Source: Druceiella hillmani (Eukaryota; Arthropoda; Insecta; Lepidoptera; Hepialidae). From it: a DNA stretch of 64,000 nt. The first letter of the stretch is position 1, and every line of letters starts with the position of its first letter. Made by a program: the position numbers and the translations under genes. Below the pieces are notes generated by a model. It worked only from the letters and a program-made list of their open reading frames with translations, was not told where the DNA came from and ran no database searches. Shown piece by piece: positions 11,167 through 22,876 of this stretch. The stretch lies in the NCBI GenBank assembly GCA_039881145.1, contig JAYKKI010000003.1, positions 5,098,501 through 5,162,500 on the forward strand, in the 5' to 3' direction.

Positions 11167-12129
11167 AATAACGCAGAATACAATCAAGGAGACCTAACAA
11201 GAACTTAAGTTATCATCAGTCGGTGTCATCTGAGAGGTTCGTTTACTCTTTTCTTCCACAGCAGGCAAGATGTATGGAGGATTTCGTGTATCCATAGACC
11301 TTTAGATACGCGGAACCGCTAATTCTGGAAGTAAACAATCGTTATAAAATGGAATCAACTCATGTTCCATTTTATCTTTCCAAAATGAATCGTCTCTTTC
11401 AATTTGATACACATATTACACGTAACTGTCCTTGAATTTGAAAATGCCAGTCATTTTTTTTATTTAAAAAATTATTTTCTTTATCAAGTTTCCAAAAAGA
11501 GTGTTTTTCATGGTGTCGAGTCCCTCAAGTTACACGATAATAAAATATATATATTCCTTCCATAAAACATTCATGTAGAAGGTTTTTTACATACTTTTTA
11601 AACTGAAATTTATTTAACAGTAAGTTCTTCGATCTTCTGAATAAAACTGCCGGTTTCTAGCCAACAGTAACCAACCAGTAACAAAGTACGTACATTTCTT
11701 AGCACTTAGATTTCTTATATCATTTTAAACATCGTCTTAAATTTATTTAACCGCAATTCCATTAGTGAATTTACTTTTATTAAACAATACAAAAACCCAG
11801 TAAGTTAATTTCTATTGCACCAATCTTTTGAATATCATTTAAAATTTTAAGTTAAAAAAAAACAATTCCCTCAGCGCGTTCCTAAAAAGCAATGCATTGT
11901 TAATCAGGCATGCAAATATGATCTTTTTTCCCCTCTCTAATACTTGATGACTGATTTTAGGGTATTTTGCAGCGCAGTTTTTCTCCAATAGGTTCAGATT
12001 TTTCAGAAAAGAGACTATGAAAAATAGACAAAAAGGACATCTTCAAGTAGTCAAAATTGTATATTTAAAAAAATAGTTATATCTATCAATTAAATACAAT
12101 TAAAATAAATAGGTTATGTATCTCTTAAC
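11167..12129. other. AT-rich noncoding stretch
   Basis: No gene or structured repeat recognised. Confidence 0.5.
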
Positions 12130-13371
12130 ATATTTACGTAACAAAAGTCTCAATTTCAATAAATTTTCTTATATCGTGGCCTTCAAAAATACCTTCTTTC
12201 AATTTGGCATATGATAACGATGCAAAAATGTTTTTTTAGGTATTTAAAATCTTCTCCTTCCTTGTCCATAGCCTTATTAAACTGTTTCTTCATGCTCATT
12301 TTCATGTGCAAAGAGACAGTAACACTTTTTCTTGAGGAACCAAATTTTCTCGAATTACATTTTAGTATCAGGTATTAGTTTAATTCAAGAAGGCCATTCT
12401 TTTCGAGTCCAATGCTGTTTCCTATTCCAACTGTCCCATGCGCAAAGGAAGTATGGGTATTTGATATAACCACTTTGTTGTCCAAGTAGCAAACTTATAA
12501 CTTTCAAATCTCTACATACGACTCATCCGTGCTGCACGTAGTTTATTTTACTCAAAATATTCTTCAAATTTTTGTACCATTCTTTTAAATGTACAGAATG
12601 TGCTACAGGCAATGCATCATACTGGTTACCATAATGAAGAAGAACTGCTTTCACACTTCTTTTTGAAGAATTGATGAACAATCTCTATGCATCGTAGTTA
12701 ACGTCAACTATGTTCATCAAACCAAGAATGTCCTTGCAATGAACTAAATCTCCATCCTCACCAAAAAACGGAATAAAATCTCTTTCTCTGTTACGGTACC
12801 ATGAGAATGAGGTACCAGGAGCAAGCATGTTTCTTTCTTGCAAACTTGAACCAAGGACCTCAGCTGCATCTTTAGGTAGATTTGGGTCTCTCTTTATGTC
12901 GTTTAATTCTGTCTGGGAAAATAACTTCGGGTCAAGATCAGGTTCAAAGTCAGGATCAGACTGAGATGGATTTTTCGCATCACTACTCGAAATTGATTCT
13001 GAATAATGGGGGCAGAATGGGGGTAGTGGCTTTGCAGCTTCCAGATCACGAAACACTTAGTAAGGGTAGCTTATTTGCTTTTTTTTTTTCAAAGCGAAAC
13101 ACTTAGTAAGTTTTTAAACTGTGGCCAGCCACACTACAGCAACAAAAGTAACAACCTGTTGCATGATCCTGAGGTTCTTTCTAAATTATGGGTGTCTGTA
13201 TTGTGAAGGTATTATTTTGCCTTTTCGACCACTTGTTAAGTTAGAGAACGCATGTTGCACAAACTTTGTGAGATGTCCACAATTGTCCTGGTTACTGATG
13301 GATAGGTTAAAATACATGTTGTAAACATTTTTTACAAAGTCTGTTATGGTTCTTTGTTGTTTTATGAACAT
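12130..13371 (-). pseudogene. Broken copy of an uncharacterised arthropod protein family, probably transposon-derived
   Basis: Conceptual translation of the minus strand with frame changes gives a colinear set of blocks that I recognise from a family annotated as uncharacterised in many arthropod genomes. In order these are: FVKNVYNMYF; a cysteine-rich part (HKVCATCV, then DHATGCYFC); a proline- and serine-rich linker with SDPDFEPDLD; FSQTELNDIKRD; LAPGTSFSWYRNRERDF; RLFINSSKRSVKAVLLHYGN; a CRDLKVISLLLGQQSGYIKYP block; FLCAWDSW; FNKAMDKEGEDFKYL; and AKLKEGIFEG. At least five in-frame stops and several frameshifts break it, and no intact start is visible. The RLFI-SSK and DLK blocks with the CxxC-type cysteines suggest a nuclease or transposase fold, but that is inference. 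A 16-base direct repeat (CGAAACACTTAGTAAG) near 13,049 and 13,095 interrupts the N-terminal part. Confidence 0.65.
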
Positions 13372-13974
13372 GAATTTCCCATAAATGTAACAAAAACTGT
13401 TCGGTGAGGTTAAACAATTTCGTGACGACGACGAGTAGAATGTATTCTTTTGTACTAACAGAAATCATTAACATAACATTTAAGCCGTTAGATCACTTTT
13501 CATTACATATTATTGAGCTTGAAAGCGAACGCAGCGGGTAATTCTGGAAAAAATCAATATTGCAATATATAAAAAAAATGTGACGTTTTAGATTTTTTTT
13601 CATTATTTTCCCGTAATTAGCATCTATAGAACTACCGGAAACTACATTCAAACTTCAGAGAGGAAAACCATTGTAGACCTTGCTAGATATGTAAATTAAT
13701 TAACATTCTGTGTTTTCATCCTAGTAACTTCTTTAAAATTTTATAGACGATTTTACATTTTTAAGGAATAATCGTTTCATAGTCTTTTTGTATAATTTTC
13801 AAAGAACACCAATATTATCTACCTATAATGGTCACTACATGAATCGTTTTATCTTAGCAGGTGAATTTTAATTTATTGGATTCTGTTATATTGATCTTAC
13901 ATATTTATTATTACGTTAATGAATGAACGACAATAAGCAAAAAATCGTATAGTCGAATTATGTAAAAATAATAT

Positions 13975-14007
13975 AAACAAAAAGGCAGATAGTCTGCCTT
14001 TTTGTTT
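13975..14007. repeat. Perfect 15-bp hairpin
   Basis: AAACAAAAAGGCAGA and its exact complement are separated by TAG. It looks like a strong hairpin in unannotated DNA. Confidence 0.9.
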
Positions 14008-15293
14008 TCGTGAAATGGTTTTCTATTGAATTATTGTAAAAACATTTTTCTTCAAATAAATTTCTACTTTTTGTAACGTTTCGACAGAAACAAATTCTAT
14101 TTATTGTCATGGAATTCTACTCTGTTTGTAATTAGAGTAATTTAGTAATTTAGCAATTGCTCAAGATCTACCTTTAATGATAACGTACAGAAGTAATTTT
14201 AGAGTACCATTAAAAACAGGGCCCTTTGTTGTTAAATTATCTACCGATTTATGTAGAAGTTCTTTCGAGATTTACTCTGTTCATTGAAAACAGTGTCTCA
14301 AAACAGGTCAGTCGATTTTTTATTGTGAGGAAAATAACGTTTAAAAAGAAGGTTTTTTTTGACCTAAGTGTTAAGAAACGACATACTTTGTGACTTGGCC
14401 AGAAATCGGCCGGAGAAAACTACTACAGTGAAATTTAGAAGCTCAAAAATCTTACTGTTAGATTGAAAATATTAACAAATATGAAATAGAGAAACTTCTA
14501 TTTAGAATTTTTTTGAAAGGAATGTGTATTTTATTATCGTGTAATTATCAATGTATTTAAGATGGGATTAAGATTCATTTTCGAACGTGATACGTAACTT
14601 CATTTTATATTAATATTTATGAATTATTTTTATATTATAAGAAATAAAATTGTGAAATATTTAGATAATTTTAATTAATTCACATTATTGTACTACTCTA
14701 TAATTTTCAATAATATTTACTTTGAAAAACGCAAGCTTTAAAAGAAGTGAGGTATTATTATCAAACAAAATTAGCAAAGAATTAAATACAAAAATATATT
14801 GTATCAATTTTGAACTTAGTTCATAAAGTAAGGTTCACATGCGAATGATTTCACAGATTAGATAAAATAGAAATTAAGTTAGTATTTTAACTTTGTCAAG
14901 GAATTATTTATTTCAATACATTCACATAATATAAATGTGGTTGAAATATGAATGAAAATATTTGGTGTGTAAATTTATTTTTTTTCTTCCGCAGTTTATA
15001 GAATATTTTCACGAAAATTTCTATACAGAGCAAACTATGAAGTAAGAAAAGGAATATTAAACATTAATTCTTACATAGTATAGTCGAGATTATTCGAATA
15101 GTATTGTCTAAAACTAAATATCCAAATATAACATCTTATAAAAACGTGAATTTGTTTAGTAATAAATTAAAAAATATGAGTTTTTAATAAAATCTCTTAT
15201 TAATAATTTCATAGATGGAGATAAAATTTTGTTTTTCTGTTGTACTTTGTTTTCTAGCAACTTAAATATTATTTTGATCACTCTTTCCAACGA

Positions 15294-15347
15294 CAATAGT
15301 TTGCGTTATGTTGATTTTTTTTTAAATCAAGATAACGCAAACTATTG
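15294..15347. repeat. 24-bp hairpin with a T6 loop
   Basis: Arms 15,294-15,317 (CAATAGTTTGCGTTATGTTG then ATTT) and 15,324-15,347 match with one mismatch around a loop of six T. It is the longest near-perfect stem in unique sequence in the window. Confidence 0.9.
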
Positions 15348-16612
15348 CTTTAGAATTACACATTAAATCAATTTATTTTCAAATCAATCCAAATAGATTA
15401 CATTAAAATTTACGTCCCAGTTCAACTTTGGTATCACTCAAAAATTACTATTTGCTGATTTATTTTTTATTTTTTGATATTCAATAAACGATATGTCCAT
15501 CAGTGATAACCTCTGGTTATTATTGATGTTAATTATTTCATATATTGAATTTATCCCGCGTCTTACGGTATTAGTAAATATAGTTCGGTGATAACTATAC
15601 GAAAGTAATTTTTTTTTAAGTAAAAGTTTTTAAAGCATACTTTTGGTACGGACTATTTAGTAATTAATTTAACTCATTTTGTTTTAATGATAATCGTAAA
15701 TCCTCGAACGACAAAAGTACCTTCATAAATGGCAATATCTTATCATTTCAATGTCAAATATCAACACTTTATTAACCAATGGGGAAAACGTATCATCTTG
15801 CATGTAAAAAATATAACTTAAATAGAGTGTCGCCATATTTGTTAAAAACGTGATTTTGTGGAGGGGAAGTATTTTATTCATTATAAATAAGAAGTTAAAG
15901 AGACGAAAATTTTTTCGCAATAAAATTTAAACGAATATTAAAAATGAATTGTTTTCACACTATTATAAATACATGTATTCATTTCATATAAACTTCTTTT
16001 AATCACCTAAAAATTATTGTACAATGGAAGCTAAAATTGTATTTATAAATTAAATTTAGTTTTCTTTTAAATGTTTTCTTCCATTGGACTGATCAAATAT
16101 TATTTGTTATTTCTAATAATTAATTTTTTTAAATAGTGAATTTTTCGAATAATATCGTAGGTTGATCCAAAATATCCCGAAGCAAATATTTTCCTAATGT
16201 GTTTTTCATGCTACTTAGTACTGATTGAATTGCTTCACTTTTTTCATTTCTCAATATTATTTTTACAAGTTTTCGAGTTTCTAATTTTTCATCGTCTTTG
16301 GTAATATCGAATGTGTTACAATTATGATTTTAAATACAAAAAAAATCTTAAAAGTTTCCGTCTGTTGATTAACTAACATGATAAATTTTCTGTCTTCATT
16401 TTATTGGGCATACTTAAAAATATTCGAGTGATTTTATAACCACTTTAAATACTACCAAAAATAGAACTTGTTTCATTGGTCGTTGAAATCCTCTTTAAAT
16501 TATTTTAAAATAATGTTTGCATATTGTTGCAATGCCTATTACCTAAAATAATAATCAAATAACAAAGATAAAAATTAATGAATGTATTATGCATTAACCA
16601 TTATGCTTCCTG

Positions 16613-16658
16613 CAACATATTGTGGAATTGTGGAATGGAATGTAACATATTGTGGAAT
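16613..16658. repeat. Short direct repeat, period 30
   Basis: AACATATTGTGGAATT occurs at 16,613 and 16,643, with part of it (TGTGGAAT) also in between. Confidence 0.8.
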
Positions 16659-17489
16659 TTTTCTACGGCAACTGTTCCGATCTATAGAGACTGGTATAAA
16701 AAGTAATGGCACGTGAAATAAAAATTCGCACTCGGAGCTTTTGTACATAGGTACATATTAACTTTTAAGGTTATATGGTATCTCTATCAAAAATTTACGA
16801 ATATAAGGGAAATATTAATTTTTACTGGAAAATACATTTCTTATACTTCTTTCACCTGCGTAAAAATGGCGAGGATTTGTGGAAAAAATAGAAGATTTCA
16901 AATCATAACTACTAACTTAGATTTTTTTGACTTTATCAGTCTCAGAGATCAGGGCTTGCTGTTTCGGAGAGTTCCGTAGATATGATCGTACATGGGTTGA
17001 TGCATTTCATGGCTATAAAAAACTTAAAGTTACTATGCTGGATTATATCCAAGAAAAAAGTTTATGGCTGGTAAACGGAAATAATGTTATAAAAGTTCCG
17101 TTTTTATCCTTTTAAATTATGTAATCCAATGGCCTCGTGACTTAAAAACTTTTTAAAAATGAAAATATATTTAAAAAAAAAATGTATTTTCTCATCTATA
17201 AAATTATAATTTTTATTGTCGTTTCATTTGACAGTAAAATGAAAAAAATTGTGAATCTGTATTTACAGAATGCTAAAATATTTACAAACTATCGCCCCAT
17301 TACGAGAATTACGAGCAAGCAGTTTTTAAAAAAGATAATCTTAACTTTATTGCAATATTCATATAAATTAAAATAAATTTTGCAAATGTCTTTCATTAGA
17401 GTGTTAACTATTGGCAAAGAGCAGAGACTGCATAAATCAACTAAACTAACCGAAAAGACTGCACTTAGCTGATTGAAAATATTTGTCTG

Positions 17490-17523
17490 GATTGCCTGGG
17501 AGCTCGTTGATTGCCTGGGAGCT
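17490..17523. repeat. Short direct repeat, period 19
   Basis: GATTGCCTGGGAGCT occurs twice in tandem at 17,490 and 17,509. Confidence 0.85.
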
Positions 17524-17710
17524 TTCGTCTATTTTTATGCTTATGTTTTGCTAGCATACACTAACACACTAACAGAAATAGAATAAGGGTGAAGATAGCA
17601 ACTGTGAAATGTTTATTAACCATTTTTAATATTAACCTTGAATCAAAGGATTATTATGCAGAATTATTATGTCGCGCTGCATGGTTGCGACATTCACTAA
17701 TTTAGATACT

Positions 17711-17742
17711 TATTGGCACTGCCAATATATTGGCACTGCCAA
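17711..17742. repeat. Tandem palindromic repeat, period 17
   Basis: TATTGGCACTGCCAA occurs at 17,711 and 17,728. Each unit contains the palindrome TTGGCACTGCCAA. Confidence 0.85.
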
Positions 17743-17969
17743 GGAAGATAAAGAGCTTAAGTTATTAATAATGGTGTGATTAAGAAAAAAATATATGGTT
17801 TCACTTGGTTGGCTACTTTAAAAATGAAATTAGGATCTTATGCATTTACGTAATATACTGTTTATGTGTAACATTTTCTATAGGTTAATCAATATATATA
17901 CTAGAAATGGTTGAACTTTATAAAACTCTTTGATTTGCGAATCTTGTAAAGAAAAAAAATATTACTTTA

Positions 17970-18920
17970 TTCTTTGTTGAAAAGGTCAATTGATGTTATT
18001 AACCTGGCAACCGGCAAAAAACATAACCTCACCAACGCATCATGGTCCTGTTCGTGGATATAAAATTCTCGAAACAAATGCAAATATGACCTTAAACAAT
18101 CCAGTGGCATAAAATATTATTGAAAAATTACCCGGCTACGAAAATTATTCTACGTACGAGCATGAAGGACTGTTGGATTATTTAGAAGGTGAAGCACCTG
18201 TAGGTCCAAAGAAAAATGTGAAAGTGAAATAAAAAATAATTCTGCTCGTGGATTCGGCAAACTACGTCCACATTCAATATACCAATTCTGTCAAGGAAGT
18301 GAGGAACAACTTGAAGCGAGCTTTCGATGATTTCGGGTAGCAAGCCATGTGGGCTTACTTTGTGTCTTATGTACAACTAATCTTGCTGGATGTCAAAACA
18401 TGCAGGAAGATATGAGCAAAATAATGACAACGGTTCACAAATTGAGAAACAGTAGCTGGGCATATTGCTGCTTTCCGGTCTACCAGATTCATAAAAAAAC
18501 CCATGATCTTAGTCATCGAAAGTTCTGACATTAAGATTAGTAAAAAGTTTAAAATCTTACAGGATGTTAAATTAAGTTAAGGTGCCATAAGAAAAAAAGT
18601 TATAAGAAACATCAATCTAAAGGTCCTCACTACTTCAGCTGTAATAAACATAGACATATAAGTACAGAGTGCAAGTCTAAACCGAAGAAAAAGTCACATC
18701 AAGAAAATTCAAGTTGTGCCGCTGCTTTCATAGCTTCTACTAGAAACTGTGATGCTGAGTATATAGACTCCGGCGATTAACTTACACGACCAAACAGGGT
18801 AATCTGTTACAAGAAGAGAAAATACCACTTATTAAAACAATCATGGTAACGAATTTTTAACAGTGATCAAATTCGGTAAATTAAGTCTAGCCGTGAGTAA
18901 CAATAGGGGTCAGGGCTAGA
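17970..18920 (+). pseudogene. copia gag and protease remnant
   Basis: The gag-like part reads LLVDSANYVHIQ and NSVKEVRNNLKRAFDD across stops. A zinc knuckle of CX2CX4HX4C type lies at 18,631-18,673, read as YFSCNKHRHISTEC. Its first cysteine is a tyrosine, so nucleic-acid binding would be lost. About 30 codons later, YIDSG (Asp-Ser-Gly at 18,766-18,774) is the retroviral-type aspartic protease active-site motif, followed two codons later by a stop. Polyprotein processing cannot occur from this copy. Confidence 0.75.
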
Positions 18921-18925
18921 AAATA

Positions 18926-20090
18926 TTGCTGCTAAGAGTATTATATGTCCTTGAACTGACAACAAACTTACTACAAGTCAGTCAAATAACCAAAAGTGGT
19001 GGTAAAATGAAAATTAATAATAAAGGCTGTGAAATATTAAATAAAAACAATGAAGCATTCGGCACAGCAAGTTTAATCCACAATATGTACATGTTGAACT
19101 TATATTCTGAAAATGCGTTCATATCTGATATTGATAAACAAGATATTTATTTACGGCACTAATGAATGGGATATCTGAATTTTCAAGATTTCAAAACAAT
19201 GAAGAATAACACTAATGGTGTGCAATTATCCAAGAAAATAGACAGTTTAACTTATGTAACATATCGAGAGGGCAACCAAACGCGCTTATCTCTGAAACAT
19301 ACTGATGTTAGGGCTACAAAACTACTTGAACTAGTCCATTCTGATATATGTAGCTCCATGGAGACCTTATCACTAGTAGAAGCTAAGTATTTCATTAATT
19401 TCATAGACGACTATTCCAAGAAGTTATTTGTTTATTTTCATCATAGAAAAACTGAAGCTTTAGCTAGCTTTAAATAGTTTAAATACCAAGTAGAGAAAAA
19501 ATTGGACTGTCAAATAAAATGCGTTTGCTCTGACAATAATAACAACATTTAATATGATAACAACACCTTCAATATGATAACAACAATTTCAAAGGATACT
19601 CAAAACATGCTGGCATTCTACATCAGACAACATGCCCCATACACCCGAGCAAAATAGAGTCGCAGAACGAATGAACCGAACCCTGGTAGAGAAGGCGAAT
19701 TGTCTGCTTATAAATGCAAACCTATTTAAGCTATATAGGGAAAAGTAATACACACAGCTGCTTATCTCAAAAACTGAGCTCTGGCTTGGTTACTTAGATT
19801 CAAAACTTCAGAAGAAATGGAGTCTAAACAGAAACCAAATATTGAACATCTAAGGATATTTGGCTATGAAGCTATGATACATCTCCCAAAGGTGGAAAGG
19901 TAGAAATGGGATTCTTAAGCACAGAATGCTCGATTACTCTAAAAATACTAAAGGCTATAGATTTATAATTCCTGCATCTAGAACAGTTATAAAGAGCAGA
20001 GATGCTGATTTTCTAAAATCTACAGTGAAAAGAGATTATATTCCTGTAAATCAATCAAACTCAACAAGTCAATCAGAATCAGTAAGACAA
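18926..20090 (+). pseudogene. copia integrase region remnant
   Basis: The first block (18,926-19,162) reads VLYVLELTTNLLQVSQITKSG, the usual protease-to-integrase linker of copia elements. The GAG-pre-integrase follows as MGYLNFQDFKTMKNNTNG. The integrase core begins at LLELVHSDICSSMETL, where HSD holds the first catalytic aspartate. It continues with FINFIDDYSKKLFVYF, then SDNNN in place of the usual SDNG-E block, then VAERMNRTLVEK, which holds the catalytic glutamate in a shifted frame. The end includes KPNIEHLRIFGYEA. Several stops and frameshifts interrupt it. Confidence 0.85.
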
Positions 20091-21640
20091 TGAAAATAAC
20101 AAGTGCAATGATGCATCAAGTACCACAAATATTACAGGATACGTATCACTTTGACCTTTTGGAAGTGAGTACATACCAAATATAATTGTTGAAACACCAC
20201 CTTAATCAAACATGACTCTGAGACTGAGAAAGGATATATCCACTAAGCTAAATGGAAAAGGACTCCTGTACACTGGTGATAGTTCAACGACTTCTATCCC
20301 TCTAAATTTTGTAATTTGTTTTAAGTGGGTCTTTAGTATTAAGGATAAACCAACAGGTCTACGTTACAATTCTCATGTTTGTGCAAAGGGATACGTACAA
20401 ATACAAAGTATTGGTTATGATGAAATTTTCACACCAGCAGTCAGGTGTGAATCTATACGTTTATTATTTTCTATTATTTATAGCTTATGAAAAAATACAC
20501 ATAAACAAATTTTTGATTACCACTGTCCTTTATATTTAACTATCGAAGGAGATACTAATGAATCAACCTGAGGGTTTGGACTTCGAATCTAACCTCGTAT
20601 GCACACTTGTCAAATCTCTTTACGGATTAAAACAAGCTCCCAGGTGCTGAAATACAAAATTCAATTCAGCATTAGACAAATTTGTTTTTACAAAAAGCAA
20701 AACAGATCAATGTATTTATATCGGAAAGCATCATGATATCATATGTTATGTGCCTATATGTTGATGATGGTTTGCTACTCTATAAAGATAAATCTATAAT
20801 AATGGAAATAGTGAATAAACTTAAAACAAATTTTAACTTAAAAACTTGTTCACCTACTAACTTGTCGGCATGCAGATATAAAGATGCGAAAAAGGTATAT
20901 TTATTAAACAAACTAAATATATTGAACAAAATTTTAGGAAAATTCAATATGGACAATGAAAATCTCAACAGCGTTCTTGCAGACTTACATGAGAAAGTCT
21001 AAATGTCAAATGGACCTCCTCTAAAAACGTATCACTCATTCATACACCAACCGTAATCAGCCCAGATATTATGTTTGAAGTGAGCCATGCGAGTCGATGT
21101 TTACATTCTTATCGCCACACTCACTGGAATGCTGTGAAGAAAATATTTAAAGGAAACTAAAGTTTATGGCCTGTTATGTATTAAATCTTAACACTGCAAA
21201 ATTATCGGGGTATTGTGATGCAGATTATGCAAACGATGATAAGTCAAAATGGTCAATTACTGGATATGTACTATCTACGAAAGTAGCCTTACCCTCACTC
21301 AGGCAAAATTTATAGCTGCCTCTGCAGGGATCAAAGGAGGTATGTAGTTAAAACAACTACTGAGGGATATTAGTGAGTTCAAACAATATTCTGTGTGCAT
21401 TAATATTGAGAATCAAAGTGCAATTAATATAATTAAAAGTAGTGATTTTTACAAGCGTTGCAAACACATACATATTAAATTCAATTTTTTCAAAAGAAAA
21501 ATATTATGTAAAAATTATTATTTTTGACTATGTTTACAAAAATGATCAGTATACTAATATTTTTAACAAAGCTTTAACCAAAGAGAAAATGATATTTTTA
21601 AGAGATAATATCTGACTGTTAAAATTTTGTAAGAAAAATT
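20091..21640 (+). pseudogene. copia reverse transcriptase and RNase H remnant
   Basis: Recognisable blocks are FKWVFSIKDKPTG, AKGYVQIQSIGYDEIFTPAV, SLYGLKQAPR, LDKFVFTKSKTDQCIY and the catalytic YVDDGLLLYKDKS (from about 20,756). RNase H follows as LSGYCDADYANDDKSKW with SITGYV, then FIAASAGIKGG and INIENQSAINIIKSS. The catalytic YVDD is unchanged, but stops and frameshifts separate the blocks. The element therefore needed helper proteins or was inserted long ago. Confidence 0.9.
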
Positions 21641-21766
21641 AAATTCAATGTTAAATTGTATTTTACATATATTAAGTGTAAAATGTAAATAAGAGTTCTT
21701 TAACTTTATTCAGTAAAGTAATCTCGTTTCATAATTTACTTTGTTTAAACATACTTAGGAGGGAGG

Positions 21767-22016
21767 CTTGAATTCGGTAAGAATCAGTATAAACTCGAAT
21801 TCGGTATTAACATATTAATATAATTTAAATTACGAGCCTTTATTGTTACATACTAGCTTCATCTCTACATTGCATAAATATAAGAACTAAGTAAGGTGCA
21901 CTGTCTATGGCTCACTCGCTCTCCTCTCTCTGTTCCGTGACATTTCTTTTACCGTATATAGTTGTATGTAAATTTAATTAAATCAGTGTTAATCCACCGA
22001 AGTTGCAGACTTTTAC
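21767..22016 (+). repeat. Possible 3' LTR of the copia element
   Basis: It lies directly after the polypurine-like tract. It contains an AT-rich core with CATAAATATAAG near 21,875 and pyrimidine-rich CTCTCCTCTCTCTG near 21,930. Its ends read TTGAATTCGG and CCGAAGTTGCA, which have a short inverted match. An 8-bp palindrome (TAAATCTA with TAGATTTA) follows at 22,019-22,038. Without a second LTR the boundaries remain a guess. Confidence 0.35.
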
Positions 22017-22358
22017 TTTAAATCTACCAATAGATTTAAACGAATGAACAAACGTAGTGATCAAAATTAACTAGACAAATTTTGAGAGCGTACCTCTTCA
22101 AATGAATCACTCATAAAGGCTCAATTTTAGTATTTTAGCTATAATTATTAATGCAAAATATTTTGAGGGTAGTTCTTCATCCTAATTAATATAATCCAAA
22201 CAAAGGGTAAGTCAGAGGTTTATTGATTATTATTTTTTTTTATAAAGTATTATTCTTTCACTATTATACTCTTTCAAATAAATTTTAAGTAAATGCTTTG
22301 ACACATTTAAAAGAAACTACGTGATGTAATATTATTTCTACTTTCTTTAAGTCCTTTA

Positions 22359-22399
22359 CCACGACCTAGGTTTTGTTGTATTATAACATCTTCAGGTTA
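22359..22399 (-). ncRNA. Decayed hammerhead ribozyme motif in the PLE terminal repeat
   Basis: The minus strand reads CTGAAGA, TGTTATAATACAAC, AAAA, CCTAGG, TC and GTGG. The CUGANGA core, helix II (GUU with AAC) and helix III remain. G12 of the GAAA box is an A, and helix I upstream reads TAAC instead of CCAC. Both changes should abolish cleavage. It lies in the sense orientation relative to the PLE reading frame. Confidence 0.55.
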
Positions 22400-22876
22400 G
22401 ATTAGTAAAGATTAACTCTTAAGAACGTCAAACAGCATTTATATATTACAAAAAACAATAACGGAAGCGGGGTTAGTGTGGGTTTTTCCACTTCTTACAT
22501 GAGTGAGTCTATTGTAGGGAGCGGTGTAGGTTTTATTATACTTTCGAAAGTTATACAAAATAACAAGTATTTTAGTGAGAGTAACAAATTAAATTGATGT
22601 TATTCTATGAGGTTATACAATGCAAATATTCCGTTGTATGTAATAAAATTATATGGATATTATTCTCAGTAATATATTTGTATAATAGCAAGGGTATCTG
22701 AAACTTAGAACATAGTTATACCACTAGTTGTAAATATCTCCCGTTTTATTTATTTGTTTATTTTTATATATGTTTTCACTCATCTTATTTAATTTTTTTT
22801 AATTATTTCTTTTATTTAATAATTTTTTTTTTTATTGGTCTTACTGAAACTGAAGTGTTTTCTAATTATGTTACGT

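Larger units (their letters stand above)
13391..17969. other. AT-rich noncoding stretch with hairpins and short tandem repeats
   Basis: Contains the hairpins at 13,975-14,007 and 15,294-15,347 and short direct repeats near 16.6, 17.5 and 17.7 kb. Frames at 15,723-15,920 (-) and 16,927-17,115 (+) have no recognisable family and no ATG of good context. Confidence 0.45.
17970..22016 (+). mobile_element. Decayed Ty1/copia LTR retrotransposon
   Basis: The plus strand carries, in copia order, gag-like sequence with a zinc knuckle, protease, GAG-pre-integrase, integrase, reverse transcriptase and RNase H. The integrase before the reverse transcriptase identifies the Ty1/copia type. Numerous stops and frameshifts break it. 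A polypurine-like AGGAGGGAGG (21,757-21,766) and a possible 3' LTR follow the RNase H. I found no matching 5' LTR or primer-binding site, so the 5' end may be truncated or too diverged. It is dead as an autonomous element. Confidence 0.9.

Noticed and set aside
10965..11200. Three minus-strand frames of alternating Tyr and Ile
   Set aside because: Translation of a (TA)n microsatellite.
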